43,088 bases of DNA from Gemmatimonadota bacterium. GTDB lineage: Bacteria > Gemmatimonadota > Gemmatimonadetes > Gemmatimonadales > GWC2-71-9. The position numbers and the translations under genes were made by a program. The notes under the pieces are model-generated. The model saw only the letters and a list, made by a program, of their open reading frames with translations. It searched no databases and was not told the DNA's origin. This document shows, piece after piece, positions 30,471 to 39,080 of the stretch (position 1 is its first letter; the number at the start of each line of letters is the position of its first letter). The stretch is taken from NCBI GenBank assembly GCA_022562295.1, contig JADFPO010000019.1, positions 1 through 43,088 of the forward strand. Reading direction: 5' to 3'.

Positions 30471-33400
30471 ATGTACGTAGAGCTACACTGCCACTCCGCA
30501 TACTCCTTTCTCAACGGCGCTTCCCAACCCGACGAACTCGTCATGGAGGCACAGGCATTGGGGTATCCCGCACTCGCACTGACGGATACCAATGGGCTGT
30601 ATGGCTCGATGGCATTCGCACAAGCAGCCAAGCACCTCGGCATCCAGGCGATCACCGGCGCGTACGTCACGCTGCTGGACAATTCTCACGTCACGTTGCT
30701 AGCCGAAACCGCACAGGGATACTCCAACCTCTGCCGCCTCATCACAGAAGCCCATCTGGGTAGAGAAGATCGATTCGATCCGCGTCTCGACCTCGCCTCC
30801 CTCGAAGAGCGTCAGGAAGGTTTGATCGTGCTCTCGGGAAGCCGGGATGGGTTGCTTCCAACTACTCTCGCACAACGAGGATTCTCTACGACGCGGCGCG
30901 TTGCCGACCGCTGCCGCGCTGTATTCGGCAAAGATCGATTCTTCGTAGAGCTACAGCGCAATTCCGTTCAGGGAGACCGTGACCGCACGCGAGCACTAAC
31001 GGCTATCGCCGACTCGGTGGGACTGAACGTCGTCACAACGGGCGATGTGCACTATCACCGCCGAGGTCGCTATCAGCTTCATGACGTCCTCGTCACGATA
31101 AAGAACCGCACGACGCTGGACGGCTCGCATGCCGTACGTTTACCCAACAGTGAATTCCATCTTCGGTCTCCCGAAGAAACAGAACGAATATTTCACGACC
31201 GGCCGGACGCCGTTGCCAACACGCTCGTCATCGCGGAGCGTTGCGCCGGTTTCGACCTCACCAAAGATCTCGGCTACACCTTTCCGGATTTTCGCAGTCG
31301 CGAGGAACGGACCGCCTCCGCTCCGAACGCTCTCACCCACCTCTGCCAGGCCAAACTCGAAGAGTACTACCCACTCGATTCGCCACATCGTCGCGAGGCG
31401 GAGAGCCGACTTGAAAAGGAATTGCGGCTCGTCGCACATCACAAACTCTGCGGATTCTTTCTCGTTTACCGTGACTTGATGGATCTCGCGCATGAGGTGG
31501 CGGCCGATGTGCGACGTGGCTCGCGCCGGGCGCACGGCAACTTATTACCCGGGCGTGGTCGTGGGTCGTCTGTTTCCTCGATCATATGCTACTTCCTGGG
31601 GCTCTCCCACATCGACCCGGTCGCCAACGACCTGTTCCTGGGCCGCTTCTTGAACGAGACCATTGCCTCCGTACCGGACATCGATCTCGATTTTCCGCGT
31701 GAGATCCGCAAGGAACTGATACGCAGGGTATACAAACGATATGGAGCCGAGCACACTGGTCTCGTGTGCACGTTTCCGACATATCGCATGCGCTCTGCCG
31801 TGCGCGAGATCGGGAAGGCACTCGACTTGCCGTCCGGCGAACTCGAACAGGTCGCCAAGTTGGCGAGCCACCACTCCTCTCCGCGTGAGCTGGCCGCGGA
31901 ACTCGAGAAACTGCCCGGCTTCGCCGGCCGGTCCAAGGCACCGCTGTGGCGGAATCTCTGTCAGCTCGCAGTGGAAATTGCCGGGCTCCCACGACACATC
32001 TCCCAGCACGTAGGCGGCATGATCATTTCCAGCAGACCGCTTGTCGAGATCGTGCCGTTGGAGATCTCGGCCATGCCGGATCGGGTTCTCTGTCAGTGGG
32101 ACAAAGATTCGTGCGACGATGCGCGTTTCATCAAAATCGACTTCCTCGCACTAGGGATGCTTTCGCTCGTCGAAGAGTGTGTCGAACTGGTCTCGAAAAA
32201 AGAGGGTAAACCACCAGACCTTAGCCGCATCGACTTCGAAGACGAGAAGGTATACGACTCTATCTGCAAGGGCGATACGGTGGGAGTCTTTCAGATCGAG
32301 AGCCGCGCGCAAATTCAAATGTTACGCCGCTCTCGGCCTCGTAACTTGAATGACCTCGCCATCGAGGTCGCCATCATCCGACCGGGCCCCATCGTCGGCG
32401 GTGCAGTGAATCCTTACGTCAGACGCCGCGAAGAGGAGCGCCAGGCATTGGCGGCAGGCCGCACTTACAGGCCTCCGTTCGATCACCCTCTCCTCGCCGA
32501 GGCGTTAGGCGAGACACTCGGCGTCATCCTCTACCAGGATCAGGTCCTTCAGGTGTGTCAAGCGCTCGCCGGATTCACCGTCGGACAGGCCGAAGAACTC
32601 CGCCGAGCGATGAGCCGTCGCCGCTCACGCGAACTCATGGAGGACTTCTGGGAGGCGTTTCGCGACGGCGCGGCGGCACGCGGTGTCTCCGAGAGCACCG
32701 CACACCATGTCTTCGAACAGGTCGTGGCCTTCTCGGAATTTGGTTTCCCGAAATCTCACGCTCACGCTTTTGGGCTGCTGGCTTATCAATCTACCTGGCT
32801 CAGATTCTACCATCCGGTGGAGTTCTATACGGCTCTCTTCAACAACCAACCGATGGGTTTCTATTCGCTCGACGTCCTCACTCGAGATGCGAAACGACAC
32901 GACGTCGATGTGCTTCTGCCGGACGTCAATGTGAGCGATGTGTACTGCACGGTCGAGAGTCGGTCTCTGGCTGAGACACCGGCACTACGCGTGGGCCTTG
33001 CATTCACTCGCGGTTGGGGACTGGACGTCACCGAAGAAGTCGTCGTCGAACGCGAGCGCAACGGGCCGTTCGCCAGTCTTGGTGATCTCGTGCGTCGCGC
33101 GCCGCCGAAGCTTTCGCGAGAGGCGATAGAGAACCTCGTGTGGGTAGGTGCTTGCGACTCGTTCGGCCTCACGCGGCGCGAGCTGCTGTGGCAGGTGGGG
33201 CTCTGGTTGCCCCCGAAGACGGAGCGATCGCAAAAACATCGCGCACGGCGCCAGCTCGAGCTTCCTCTCGATCACCCGTACCAGAATCTGCGGTTCGGTG
33301 GAATGGCCGGCCGGGAGCGACTCCTGGCGGAGTATCAGATGCTGGGATTCGCGGCCAGCGGTCATCCGTTCTCGGTAATGCAGGAGGCATTGCCTCCGGA

Positions 33401-33785
33401 CCGAGTGACCAGTCTCCAGCTTGCGGAACTCGAGCACGACTTGGAAGTCCAGGTTGCTGGGCTGGTGGTGGCACGTCAACGTCCCGAGACCGCCAAGGGT
33501 ACGTTTTTCGTTCTGCTCGAAGACGAGAGTGGTATGATCAACGTGATAGTTCGGCCGAAGATCGCCGAGCGGGATCGGGTCGCCTTGCGGGGAGAGCCTG
33601 TGTTGTGGGTTCGGGGACGGTTGGCCAGGGACGACGGTACGTTCAACATCATTGCCGACGAGTTGCGTCCACTCAAGGTGTCCATGCCACGCATGCCGTC
33701 GTTGAGTGCGCAGCCCCAGTACTCACCCCACAAGTTCTTGCGAGCCCTGAGGCTTCACCCACCGGCCGCCAAGAGCTGGGGATGA
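30471..33785 (+). CDS. dnaE2: Error-prone DNA polymerase III alpha subunit DnaE2 (ImuC)
   Basis: Translesion polymerase of the C family, 1104 residues. The N-terminal PHP domain starts at once with YVELHCHSAYSFLNGAS. The palm has GRGRGSSVSSIICYFLGL and the catalytic acidic motif VPDIDLDFP (about residues 401-409), and QWDKDSCDDARFIKIDFLALGML supplies the third Asp. VGVFQIESRAQIQML, DQVLQVCQALAGF and FPKSHAHAFGLLAYQ are family hallmarks. A C-terminal OB domain covers EVQVAGLVVARQRPETAKGTFFVLLEDESG. The length and early PHP start distinguish it from DnaE1 (about 1160). It acts with ImuB and is damage-inducible in the organisms studied. No clear Shine-Dalgarno precedes the ATG, and the hairpin upstream may affect expression. 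Confidence 0.95.
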   Translation: MYVELHCHSAYSFLNGASQPDELVMEAQALGYPALALTDTNGLYGSMAFAQAAKHLGIQAITGAYVTLLDNSHVTLLAETAQGYSNLCRLITEAHLGREDRFDPRLDLASLEERQEGLIVLSGSRDGLLPTTLAQRGFSTTRRVADRCRAVFGKDRFFVELQRNSVQGDRDRTRALTAIADSVGLNVVTTGDVHYHRRGRYQLHDVLVTIKNRTTLDGSHAVRLPNSEFHLRSPEETERIFHDRPDAVANTLVIAERCAGFDLTKDLGYTFPDFRSREERTASAPNALTHLCQAKLEEYYPLDSPHRREAESRLEKELRLVAHHKLCGFFLVYRDLMDLAHEVAADVRRGSRRAHGNLLPGRGRGSSVSSIICYFLGLSHIDPVANDLFLGRFLNETIASVPDIDLDFPREIRKELIRRVYKRYGAEHTGLVCTFPTYRMRSAVREIGKALDLPSGELEQVAKLASHHSSPRELAAELEKLPGFAGRSKAPLWRNLCQLAVEIAGLPRHISQHVGGMIISSRPLVEIVPLEISAMPDRVLCQWDKDSCDDARFIKIDFLALGMLSLVEECVELVSKKEGKPPDLSRIDFEDEKVYDSICKGDTVGVFQIESRAQIQMLRRSRPRNLNDLAIEVAIIRPGPIVGGAVNPYVRRREEERQALAAGRTYRPPFDHPLLAEALGETLGVILYQDQVLQVCQALAGFTVGQAEELRRAMSRRRSRELMEDFWEAFRDGAAARGVSESTAHHVFEQVVAFSEFGFPKSHAHAFGLLAYQSTWLRFYHPVEFYTALFNNQPMGFYSLDVLTRDAKRHDVDVLLPDVNVSDVYCTVESRSLAETPALRVGLAFTRGWGLDVTEEVVVERERNGPFASLGDLVRRAPPKLSREAIENLVWVGACDSFGLTRRELLWQVGLWLPPKTERSQKHRARRQLELPLDHPYQNLRFGGMAGRERLLAEYQMLGFAASGHPFSVMQEALPPDRVTSLQLAELEHDLEVQVAGLVVARQRPETAKGTFFVLLEDESGMINVIVRPKIAERDRVALRGEPVLWVRGRLARDDGTFNIIADELRPLKVSMPRMPSLSAQPQYSPHKFLRALRLHPPAAKSWG

Positions 33786-33869
33786 GACACCAACCTCCTG
33801 GTCTGGTGGGCAGCCCGTTTCAGCCGTTACATTCCTTCCACTTCTCACAACGACTTGCTGCGTGATCTC

Positions 33870-35546
33870 ATGAAAGCTCCCATCTCTCGCCTCGGCCTGC
33901 TGCTTCTCGTCGCCATGACTTCTAACATCGATGCTCAAGAGCCGCGCTCCACTACGTTGGCGGGGCGCTCCACCGTATATGCCCCGCGTGGTGTTATCGC
34001 CACCAGTCAACCGCTCGCCACCGCGGCGGGCCTCGCGGTCCTCCAGGCCGGCGGCAACGCGATCGATGCCGCCGTCACGGCCGCGGCCGTCTTGAACGTC
34101 GTGGAGCCACACATGACCGGCATGGGTGGCGACCTGTTCGCACTGCTCTGGTCGAACCGGCTGCAGCGCATGGTGGGTCTCGACGCGAGTGGACGCGCCG
34201 GTGCCCTCATGACTCGGGAGGAGCTGATGGCACGAGGGCACGATCGCGTTCCCGGCAGAGGAGCCGAGGCCGTAACGGTCCCTGGCGCTCTCTCCGGTTG
34301 GGCGGCGCTGCTCGAGGAGCACGGCACGATCTCGCTCGCTGAGGCGTTGGCTCCCGCCATTCGCATCGCCGAGGAGGGATTCCCCGTCACGCCCATCATA
34401 GCCAGCCAGTGGGCCGGCGAGGTCGAGAAGCTCGCAGCGAACGACGGCGCCCGCGCCACATATCTCATTGACGGGACGCGTGCTCCACGAGCGGGGGAGT
34501 GGTTTCGCAATCCCGACCTCGCCGCAACGTTCCGGCTCATCGCTGAACACGGGCCCGAAGCTTTTTATGGCGGTGAACTGGGAAGGCGTGTGGTCGAGGG
34601 AGTGCGCGAACTGGGAGGGTTCCTCACGTTGGACGACCTCGCCAGCCACAAACCCGAGTGGGTGGAACCGATGTCGGTGGACTTTCGTGGGCTTCGGGTT
34701 TGGGAGCTGCCGCCCGCGGGGCAAGGTATAGCGGCGCTCGAGATGCTGCGCATCCTGGAACCGTACGACTTGGCGGCCATGGGCCACAACTCCGCCGAAT
34801 ACCTGCACCACCTTGTCGAGGCCAAGAAGCTTGCGTACGCCGATCTCGCGCGATTCATCGCCGATCGGGACCACATGACCGTGCCGCCAGATGAGTTGCT
34901 GTCAGACGAATTCATCGCGGAGCGGCGACACCTGTTAGATCCTTCTCGTGCGGCAGACCGCCCCAGTCCGGGCAGGGCGGTGACATCGAGCGAGACCATC
35001 TACCTCAGTGCCGCTGACGCCGAAGGAAACATGATCTCGTTCATCAACAGCATTTACTCCGGTTTTGGATCGGGGGTGGTCGTCCCGGGCACCGGGTTCG
35101 CGTTGCAAAACCGCGGCGGCGGGTTCACGATGGAGCTCGATCACCCGAACATGGTGGCCCCGGGCAAGCGTCCGTTCCATACGATCATTCCGGCGTTCGT
35201 CACACGGCCGACCGCCACGGGGCAGGAGCCGTGGTTGAGCTTCGGCGTCATGGGCGGGTCGATGCAGCCACAGGGCCACGTTCAGGTGCTGCTCAACCTG
35301 TTGCTGTTCGACATGGACCTACAAGACGCCATCGACGCGCCGCGGTTTCGGCATTTGAGCGGACTGCGTGTCGCCTTGGAAACACCAGTCACCGAGCAGG
35401 TGCGCCGGCAACTGACGAGCATGGGTCACGAGATTAGCGACGAGAGGTTCGTTTCGTTTGGCGGGTCTCAGGCGGTGATGCGGTTGGAGCGCGGGTGGGC
35501 GGCTGGGTCGGATCCGAGGAAGGATGGGATGGCGGCGGGTCACTAG
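33870..35546 (+). CDS. Gamma-glutamyltransferase family protein (YwrD-like)
   Basis: Secreted N-terminal-nucleophile hydrolase that self-cleaves into two chains. From ATG 33870 there is a Sec signal peptide (GLLLLVAMTSNIDA), then the large-chain marker VYAPRGVIATSQPLATAAGL and GNAIDAAVTAAAVLNVVEPHMTGMGG. The predicted catalytic Thr is in SETIYLSAADAEGN (about residue 375), followed by INSIYSGFGSGVVVPGTGFALQNRGGGF. The FINS/GFGSG and QNRGGGF forms match YwrD-type or acylase-like homologues rather than classical glutathione-degrading GGT, so the donor substrate is uncertain. About 558 residues, normal length. It may be partly read through from dnaE2, 85 nt upstream. Confidence 0.92.
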   Translation: MKAPISRLGLLLLVAMTSNIDAQEPRSTTLAGRSTVYAPRGVIATSQPLATAAGLAVLQAGGNAIDAAVTAAAVLNVVEPHMTGMGGDLFALLWSNRLQRMVGLDASGRAGALMTREELMARGHDRVPGRGAEAVTVPGALSGWAALLEEHGTISLAEALAPAIRIAEEGFPVTPIIASQWAGEVEKLAANDGARATYLIDGTRAPRAGEWFRNPDLAATFRLIAEHGPEAFYGGELGRRVVEGVRELGGFLTLDDLASHKPEWVEPMSVDFRGLRVWELPPAGQGIAALEMLRILEPYDLAAMGHNSAEYLHHLVEAKKLAYADLARFIADRDHMTVPPDELLSDEFIAERRHLLDPSRAADRPSPGRAVTSSETIYLSAADAEGNMISFINSIYSGFGSGVVVPGTGFALQNRGGGFTMELDHPNMVAPGKRPFHTIIPAFVTRPTATGQEPWLSFGVMGGSMQPQGHVQVLLNLLLFDMDLQDAIDAPRFRHLSGLRVALETPVTEQVRRQLTSMGHEISDERFVSFGGSQAVMRLERGWAAGSDPRKDGMAAGH

Positions 35547-35597
35547 GCCGTCTTCGAAGGCGCCGCGGCACTTTTTCGCTTCACGCCGCAAGCGTTG

Positions 35598-36563
35598 CTA
35601 GTTCGAGAGGGCCTCGTACATTCGCTGGATGTACGCCGGCGGTGCCGGTTCGGCCGACCAATCAATTACGCGGTCCGCACTGTAATCCCAACGAAACAGC
35701 CACGAAACACCGGCGGGTCCCGCGTACCTATCGGGCAACTCGTACACGCTATCCTCGAGCGCCCGTTCCAACGATACGAACTCGTACCCGCGCCGCTCCA
35801 TCAGTCTTACAACCTCCGGCATCTGTTCCGCGTTTAGCTCGTTTGCGTGCAGCAACAACACATGCCGTATCTGCCGCTCAAACAACTGCATCGACACCCG
35901 CTCGTGGAAGTCGAACATAGCTTCAGTAAAACGCAGATACTCCCACGCTACCCGCGCTTGAACCACCAGGTCGTCATCGGCGAGGGCTGCTGTGTACACG
36001 GCGTTGAACATCCAGTCCCAGTTTTCGATCGTCACCGGCGCTATCGTGTACCGCCGTTGGGCCAAGAACCGCTCGAAGGACTCCTTGATTTCCAGGGTCA
36101 ATCCAGTGCGGAGAAACGGATGCCGGAAGAATCGCATCCTTCCGCGCCCGCGCGCGGCCAACAAGCGGTTGGTGACGCGCTCTCCTAGGATGACATCTTT
36201 TTGGACGTCCACGAGCGGAGTGTGATGGAGAGACGGGTGTGAAAAAGTGTGATTACCCAACTCCAGACCTGCCTCGAGCCACATCGCCAACACGGCGATC
36301 CGCTCGAGTCGCTCGCCGATGACGTCCAGCTTCCGCTCGTTGACAAACCCCACCACCGGCATTGCGGCCTCGGTTATCGTGGCCAGGAGGCGTTCGGTAA
36401 TATCCCGCATTCGCGAGGCCGGAACGCCGGCGTCGTTGAGAGGCAGGTCGTCGAACGTGACCGCGATGAATTTTGGACCGCCCTGGACGGCAAGGGCAGG
36501 CACACCCCAAGCAAGAAAACATACGAGCCACAGAACCGGCCTCCGTCGCACGATCGCGCGCAC
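35598..36563 (-). CDS. Exported polysaccharide deacetylase family protein
   Basis: Carbohydrate esterase family 4/NodB-type protein. After a signal peptide (VLWLVCFLAWGVPALA) come motif 1 VTFDDLPL, with the metal and catalytic Asp pair, motif 2 HTFSHPSL, with both metal-binding His, RFFRHPFLRTG (motif 3) and VLLLHANELNA (motif 5). A C-terminal extension of about 80 residues includes WLFRWDYSADRVIDWSAEP. The ORF opens at 36629, but GTG 36563 directly precedes the signal peptide, has AAGGAG upstream and avoids the decayed DUF1330 gene. The substrate (peptidoglycan, chitin or another polymer) cannot be told. Confidence 0.87.
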   Translation of the reverse strand: MRAIVRRRPVLWLVCFLAWGVPALAVQGGPKFIAVTFDDLPLNDAGVPASRMRDITERLLATITEAAMPVVGFVNERKLDVIGERLERIAVLAMWLEAGLELGNHTFSHPSLHHTPLVDVQKDVILGERVTNRLLAARGRGRMRFFRHPFLRTGLTLEIKESFERFLAQRRYTIAPVTIENWDWMFNAVYTAALADDDLVVQARVAWEYLRFTEAMFDFHERVSMQLFERQIRHVLLLHANELNAEQMPEVVRLMERRGYEFVSLERALEDSVYELPDRYAGPAGVSWLFRWDYSADRVIDWSAEPAPPAYIQRMYEALSN

Positions 36564-36568
36564 GCCTC

Positions 36569-36678
36569 CTACGCTCCTTCGACCACAATCATATTGGCAG
36601 CGCCGGCGACTGCTTGATATACTCGGCATACTTCTCTTTGTCGTGAATCGTTACGTCGACAATCACATAAGCTGTCAT
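36569..36678 (-). pseudogene. Decayed DUF1330 gene with internal deletion
   Basis: With GGGAGG upstream, ATG 36678 starts MTAYVIVDVTIHDKEKYAEY, the usual N-terminus of DUF1330 (ferredoxin-like fold, about 95 residues), but a stop follows after 29 codons. In another frame the next bases read AGAANMIVVEGA and a stop at 36569, which is the usual DUF1330 C-terminus. About 60 central residues are missing and the two ends are out of frame, so this is a deletion remnant. It precedes the deacetylase on the same strand. Confidence 0.75.
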
Positions 36679-36764
36679 GAGCGCCTCCCGTTCTTGCACA
36701 CAGAGAACACAGGCGCCAGGTGTCAGGGTTAGGTGGCAAGGGCACGGCTAAGAGCCGGCGGCGT

Positions 36765-37469
36765 TTATCGGTCAGGACGCACGACCGTCGCCCTGATGAG
36801 CTGGTCGAGGTCGGGAAACTCGGCATCCAAGTGGCGGTTGCCGCCGGCTATGATCTTGCCCTGCTGACCTCCCCTCATGCCACCGCCTGCTGATTCGTCG
36901 TAGCCCGCGTAGAGGCTGTCGACGACCTCCTCCATGCCTTCGACAATTCTGCCAATCGGCGCGAACCCCTGCTCGTCCAGTCGAGAGTTGTCCGCCAAAC
37001 TGATGTAGAGTTGAGTAGTCCGGGTGTCCGGCCCAGTCATCGCGTACGCGATTGTTCCGCGGGTGTTGCTCTGGACGACCGGGTCGTCGGGCATCGCGCG
37101 ATCCACCCACAGCGCGATCACCTCCGGGTTTCCCGGGAGACCGAACTGCGCAATGAATCCGTCCCTGACACGGTAAAAGCGAGAGTCATCGAAGAACCCC
37201 GTTCGCACCAGGTTGTAGAACCGATCCGCGCCGAGCGGCGCCCAGTCGCGGTGCACCTCCACCACGAACGCCCCTTTGGTCGTTTCGATCCGTGCCTGGA
37301 ATACTTCCGGCGCGGATTCCGACCATATCGCGTGGTCAGGATCCATCAAGGCCGCGCGGAGGTCGTCCTCCTGCCATGCGTCACGGGCGTCTGCCGGTCC
37401 GCAGCTGGCGAGAGCCACCGTCAATCCAAAGAACCACATAGCCGGTTGGCGGCTGGAAAAAAGAGTCAT
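36765..37469 (-). CDS. Cyclophilin-type peptidyl-prolyl isomerase lipoprotein
   Basis: Periplasmic or membrane-anchored protein-folding catalyst. From ATG 37469 there is a lipoprotein signal (GLTVALASC), a linker, then a cyclophilin domain: ARIETTKGAFVVEVHRDWAPLGADRFYNLV, FYRVRDGFIAQFGLPG, NTRGTIAYAMTGPDTRTTQLYISLADNSRLD and FAPIGRIVEGMEEVVDSLY. The catalytic Arg region (FYRV..GFI.QFG) and the TTQLYI(N/S) loop are present. The ORF opens at 37532, but those first 21 codons are a translation of the adjacent repeat (GSVDSVDSV); AGGAAA before 37469 supports the later start. 234 residues. Confidence 0.9.
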   Translation of the reverse strand: MTLFSSRQPAMWFFGLTVALASCGPADARDAWQEDDLRAALMDPDHAIWSESAPEVFQARIETTKGAFVVEVHRDWAPLGADRFYNLVRTGFFDDSRFYRVRDGFIAQFGLPGNPEVIALWVDRAMPDDPVVQSNTRGTIAYAMTGPDTRTTQLYISLADNSRLDEQGFAPIGRIVEGMEEVVDSLYAGYDESAGGGMRGGQQGKIIAGGNRHLDAEFPDLDQLIRATVVRPDR

Positions 37470-37497
37470 CCGGTATTTCCTGGGAAAGTTAGGAATG

Positions 37498-37680
37498 GCC
37501 ACGGAATCCACTGAATCCACGGACCCCCTCACCCCACCTTTTCTGTTTGGTTTTCCTCACACCCCTCACGGAGATTCGCTCGGCGATGGCGCTTGGATGG
37601 ACTACCAAAAGAGGAGGTAGAGGGATGGGAACACACACGATGGGGTGTGAGGTGAGGGGAATTTCTGTGGGTTCCGTGGC
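37498..37680. repeat. 183-bp imperfect inverted-repeat element
   Basis: The left end GCCACGGAATCCACTGAA is answered by the right end ...CTGTGGGTTCCGTGGC. Further in, CCCCTCACC pairs with GGTGAGGGG, and CCTCACACCCC (37554-37564) is an exact reverse complement of GGGGTGTGAGG (37642-37652). The left arm also holds a direct repeat (GAATCCAC twice). No coding potential. The structure suits a miniature mobile or REP/BIME-like element lying between the cyclophilin and ketopantoate reductase genes. Confidence 0.65.
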
Positions 37681-37773
37681 TATCACGGTGGAGCGGAATG
37701 GCCCGCATCATCCGTCGATCGTTTGCCCCACAATTCCCGGAGAGGGTTATGCCCATCCGCATACCCGATATCC

Positions 37774-38715
37774 TCACGCCGCGTCGGCCAAGCGCCGGCG
37801 TGCTCCCGTTTCCATAGGCAGCAACGTCGCATAGATAAACTGATGGATGGGTGTCGCCACCTGGGCTGACCTCCCGAATCGCACCACCGCTCCGTTGTGG
37901 GCCTCCAGCTCGGAGGGGCGTCCATCCAGAACGTCGCGCTGCATCGACGACGTACCGTCCGCCGGCAAGCCCTCCATGAAAGTCATGGTGCGCTGTACCG
38001 CATCGGCCGCCAGTGCGATGCCTCTCGCGTGAGCCACCGAATGGATCTCTCGCATGGCCCCCTCTAACATTGCGCGCGTCTCGGGAATGGAACACAGATC
38101 TCCCACCGGTGACCGTGTCACCGCTCCAACGCCACTGAACGAGGCGATGAACAAGAACTTTCCCCAAACCGCGACGTGGATATCGGCCGGAGTGTCTACG
38201 GCGACTCCCGCGCCCTCGAACACACGGGCCAGCCGCGTCACCCGCTCGCTGGGCTGGTTGTTCAGCTCACCCAACGCGACGAAAGGCTCTATGCCCAAGT
38301 GGGTCACGTACCCCGGGGCGCTGATTTTGCTCATGATCCTGCACATGCCACCAAGCACGCGGGACTCGCCCACGGCGGCGGCTAGTTGGCCGGCGGCTTC
38401 CACCCCGTTCTGCAGCGGAACAACGACGGTGGCGTCGCCGACGAGTGGCCGGATGGCGTCGGCGACTTCGCGTACCTGCCATGCCTTCACACACACCAGC
38501 ACTACATCGACCGCACCCACGGCGCCCGGCTCATCCGTCGCTTCCACGGACGACAACACGAGATTTCCGTTCGGGCTGTCGACGCGCAGCCCGGTCGCTC
38601 GCAGTGCCTTCAGCTGTTTCCCACGGGCGAGGAATACAACGTCTTCCCCCGCCTCCACCAAGCGGCCACCGAAGTACCCACCGATCGCTCCGGCACCCAC
38701 TACCGCAATGCGCAA
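37774..38715 (-). CDS. panE: 2-dehydropantoate 2-reductase
   Basis: NADPH-dependent ketopantoate reductase of pantothenate (CoA) synthesis, 313 residues. The Rossmann motif IAVVGAGAIGGYFGGRL is at the N-terminus. VLVCVKAWQ and VVPLQNGVEAAG follow (the Lys in CVK and the Asn in QNG contact the cofactor), then VWGKFLFIASFSGVGAVTRSPVG with the catalytic Lys, and the C-terminal helix domain with SSMQRDVLDGRPSELEAHNGAVVR, which includes the Ser and Glu of the active site. All key residues appear intact. PanE-like paralogues with other substrates exist, so pantoate is likely but not proven. Confidence 0.88.
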   Translation of the reverse strand: MRIAVVGAGAIGGYFGGRLVEAGEDVVFLARGKQLKALRATGLRVDSPNGNLVLSSVEATDEPGAVGAVDVVLVCVKAWQVREVADAIRPLVGDATVVVPLQNGVEAAGQLAAAVGESRVLGGMCRIMSKISAPGYVTHLGIEPFVALGELNNQPSERVTRLARVFEGAGVAVDTPADIHVAVWGKFLFIASFSGVGAVTRSPVGDLCSIPETRAMLEGAMREIHSVAHARGIALAADAVQRTMTFMEGLPADGTSSMQRDVLDGRPSELEAHNGAVVRFGRSAQVATPIHQFIYATLLPMETGARRRLADAA

Positions 38716-38750
38716 CTCCGGCCTCCTAACGCGTTCGCGACTCCGTGCTG

Positions 38751-38966
38751 TCAGTCGCCACCCTCGAATTTGAACGACACCTTTACCCTGGCACGGTAGC
38801 TCTGAATCTTGCCGTCCTTGAGTTGCAGGTCGAGTTCCGAGACCTCGGCGATACGGAGATCACGCAGCGACTGTCCGGCTCTCTCGATTGCTGCTGCAGC
38901 GGCCTTCTCCCACGACTCGGTGCTCGTGCCGACCAGTTCGATCACTTTGTAGACGCTCTCTGCCAT
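38751..38966 (-). CDS. Dodecin family flavin-binding protein
   Basis: A 71-residue dodecin, which assembles into hollow dodecamers that store or buffer flavins (and CoA in some species). The sequence has the family marks: VYKVIELVGTSTESWEKAAAAAI with the Trp that stacks on flavin, and LDLQLKDGKIQSYRARVKVSFKFE. ATG 38966 with GAGAGGAAAAC just upstream is the right start; the track's extra 24 codons are upstream of it. It lies behind DinB and ahead of panE on the same strand. Confidence 0.92.
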   Translation of the reverse strand: MAESVYKVIELVGTSTESWEKAAAAAIERAGQSLRDLRIAEVSELDLQLKDGKIQSYRARVKVSFKFEGGD

Positions 38967-39080
38967 GTTTTCCTCTCTTTCGTCTCTATGAGTTCTCGTT
39001 AGTTCTCTCTCAAATCTCTCAGCGGCAGGCCCCGCCAAGGGCGGCGCGGTGCCAGCACCACGGGATCCACTCTCTCACAG

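Noticed and set aside
33723-34874. 383-aa minus-strand ORF
   Set aside because: Antisense to the gamma-glutamyltransferase gene, which carries clear catalytic motifs.
35547-35597. Possible terminator after gamma-glutamyltransferase (TTCGAA centre, later TTTTT)
   Set aside because: Pairing around the TTCGAA is short and the T-run is not directly behind the stem, so it is not listed as a feature.
36569-36826. 85-aa minus-strand ORF taken as a gene
   Set aside because: Only its last dozen residues resemble a protein (the DUF1330 C-terminus); the rest is out-of-frame sequence upstream of the true DUF1330 start.
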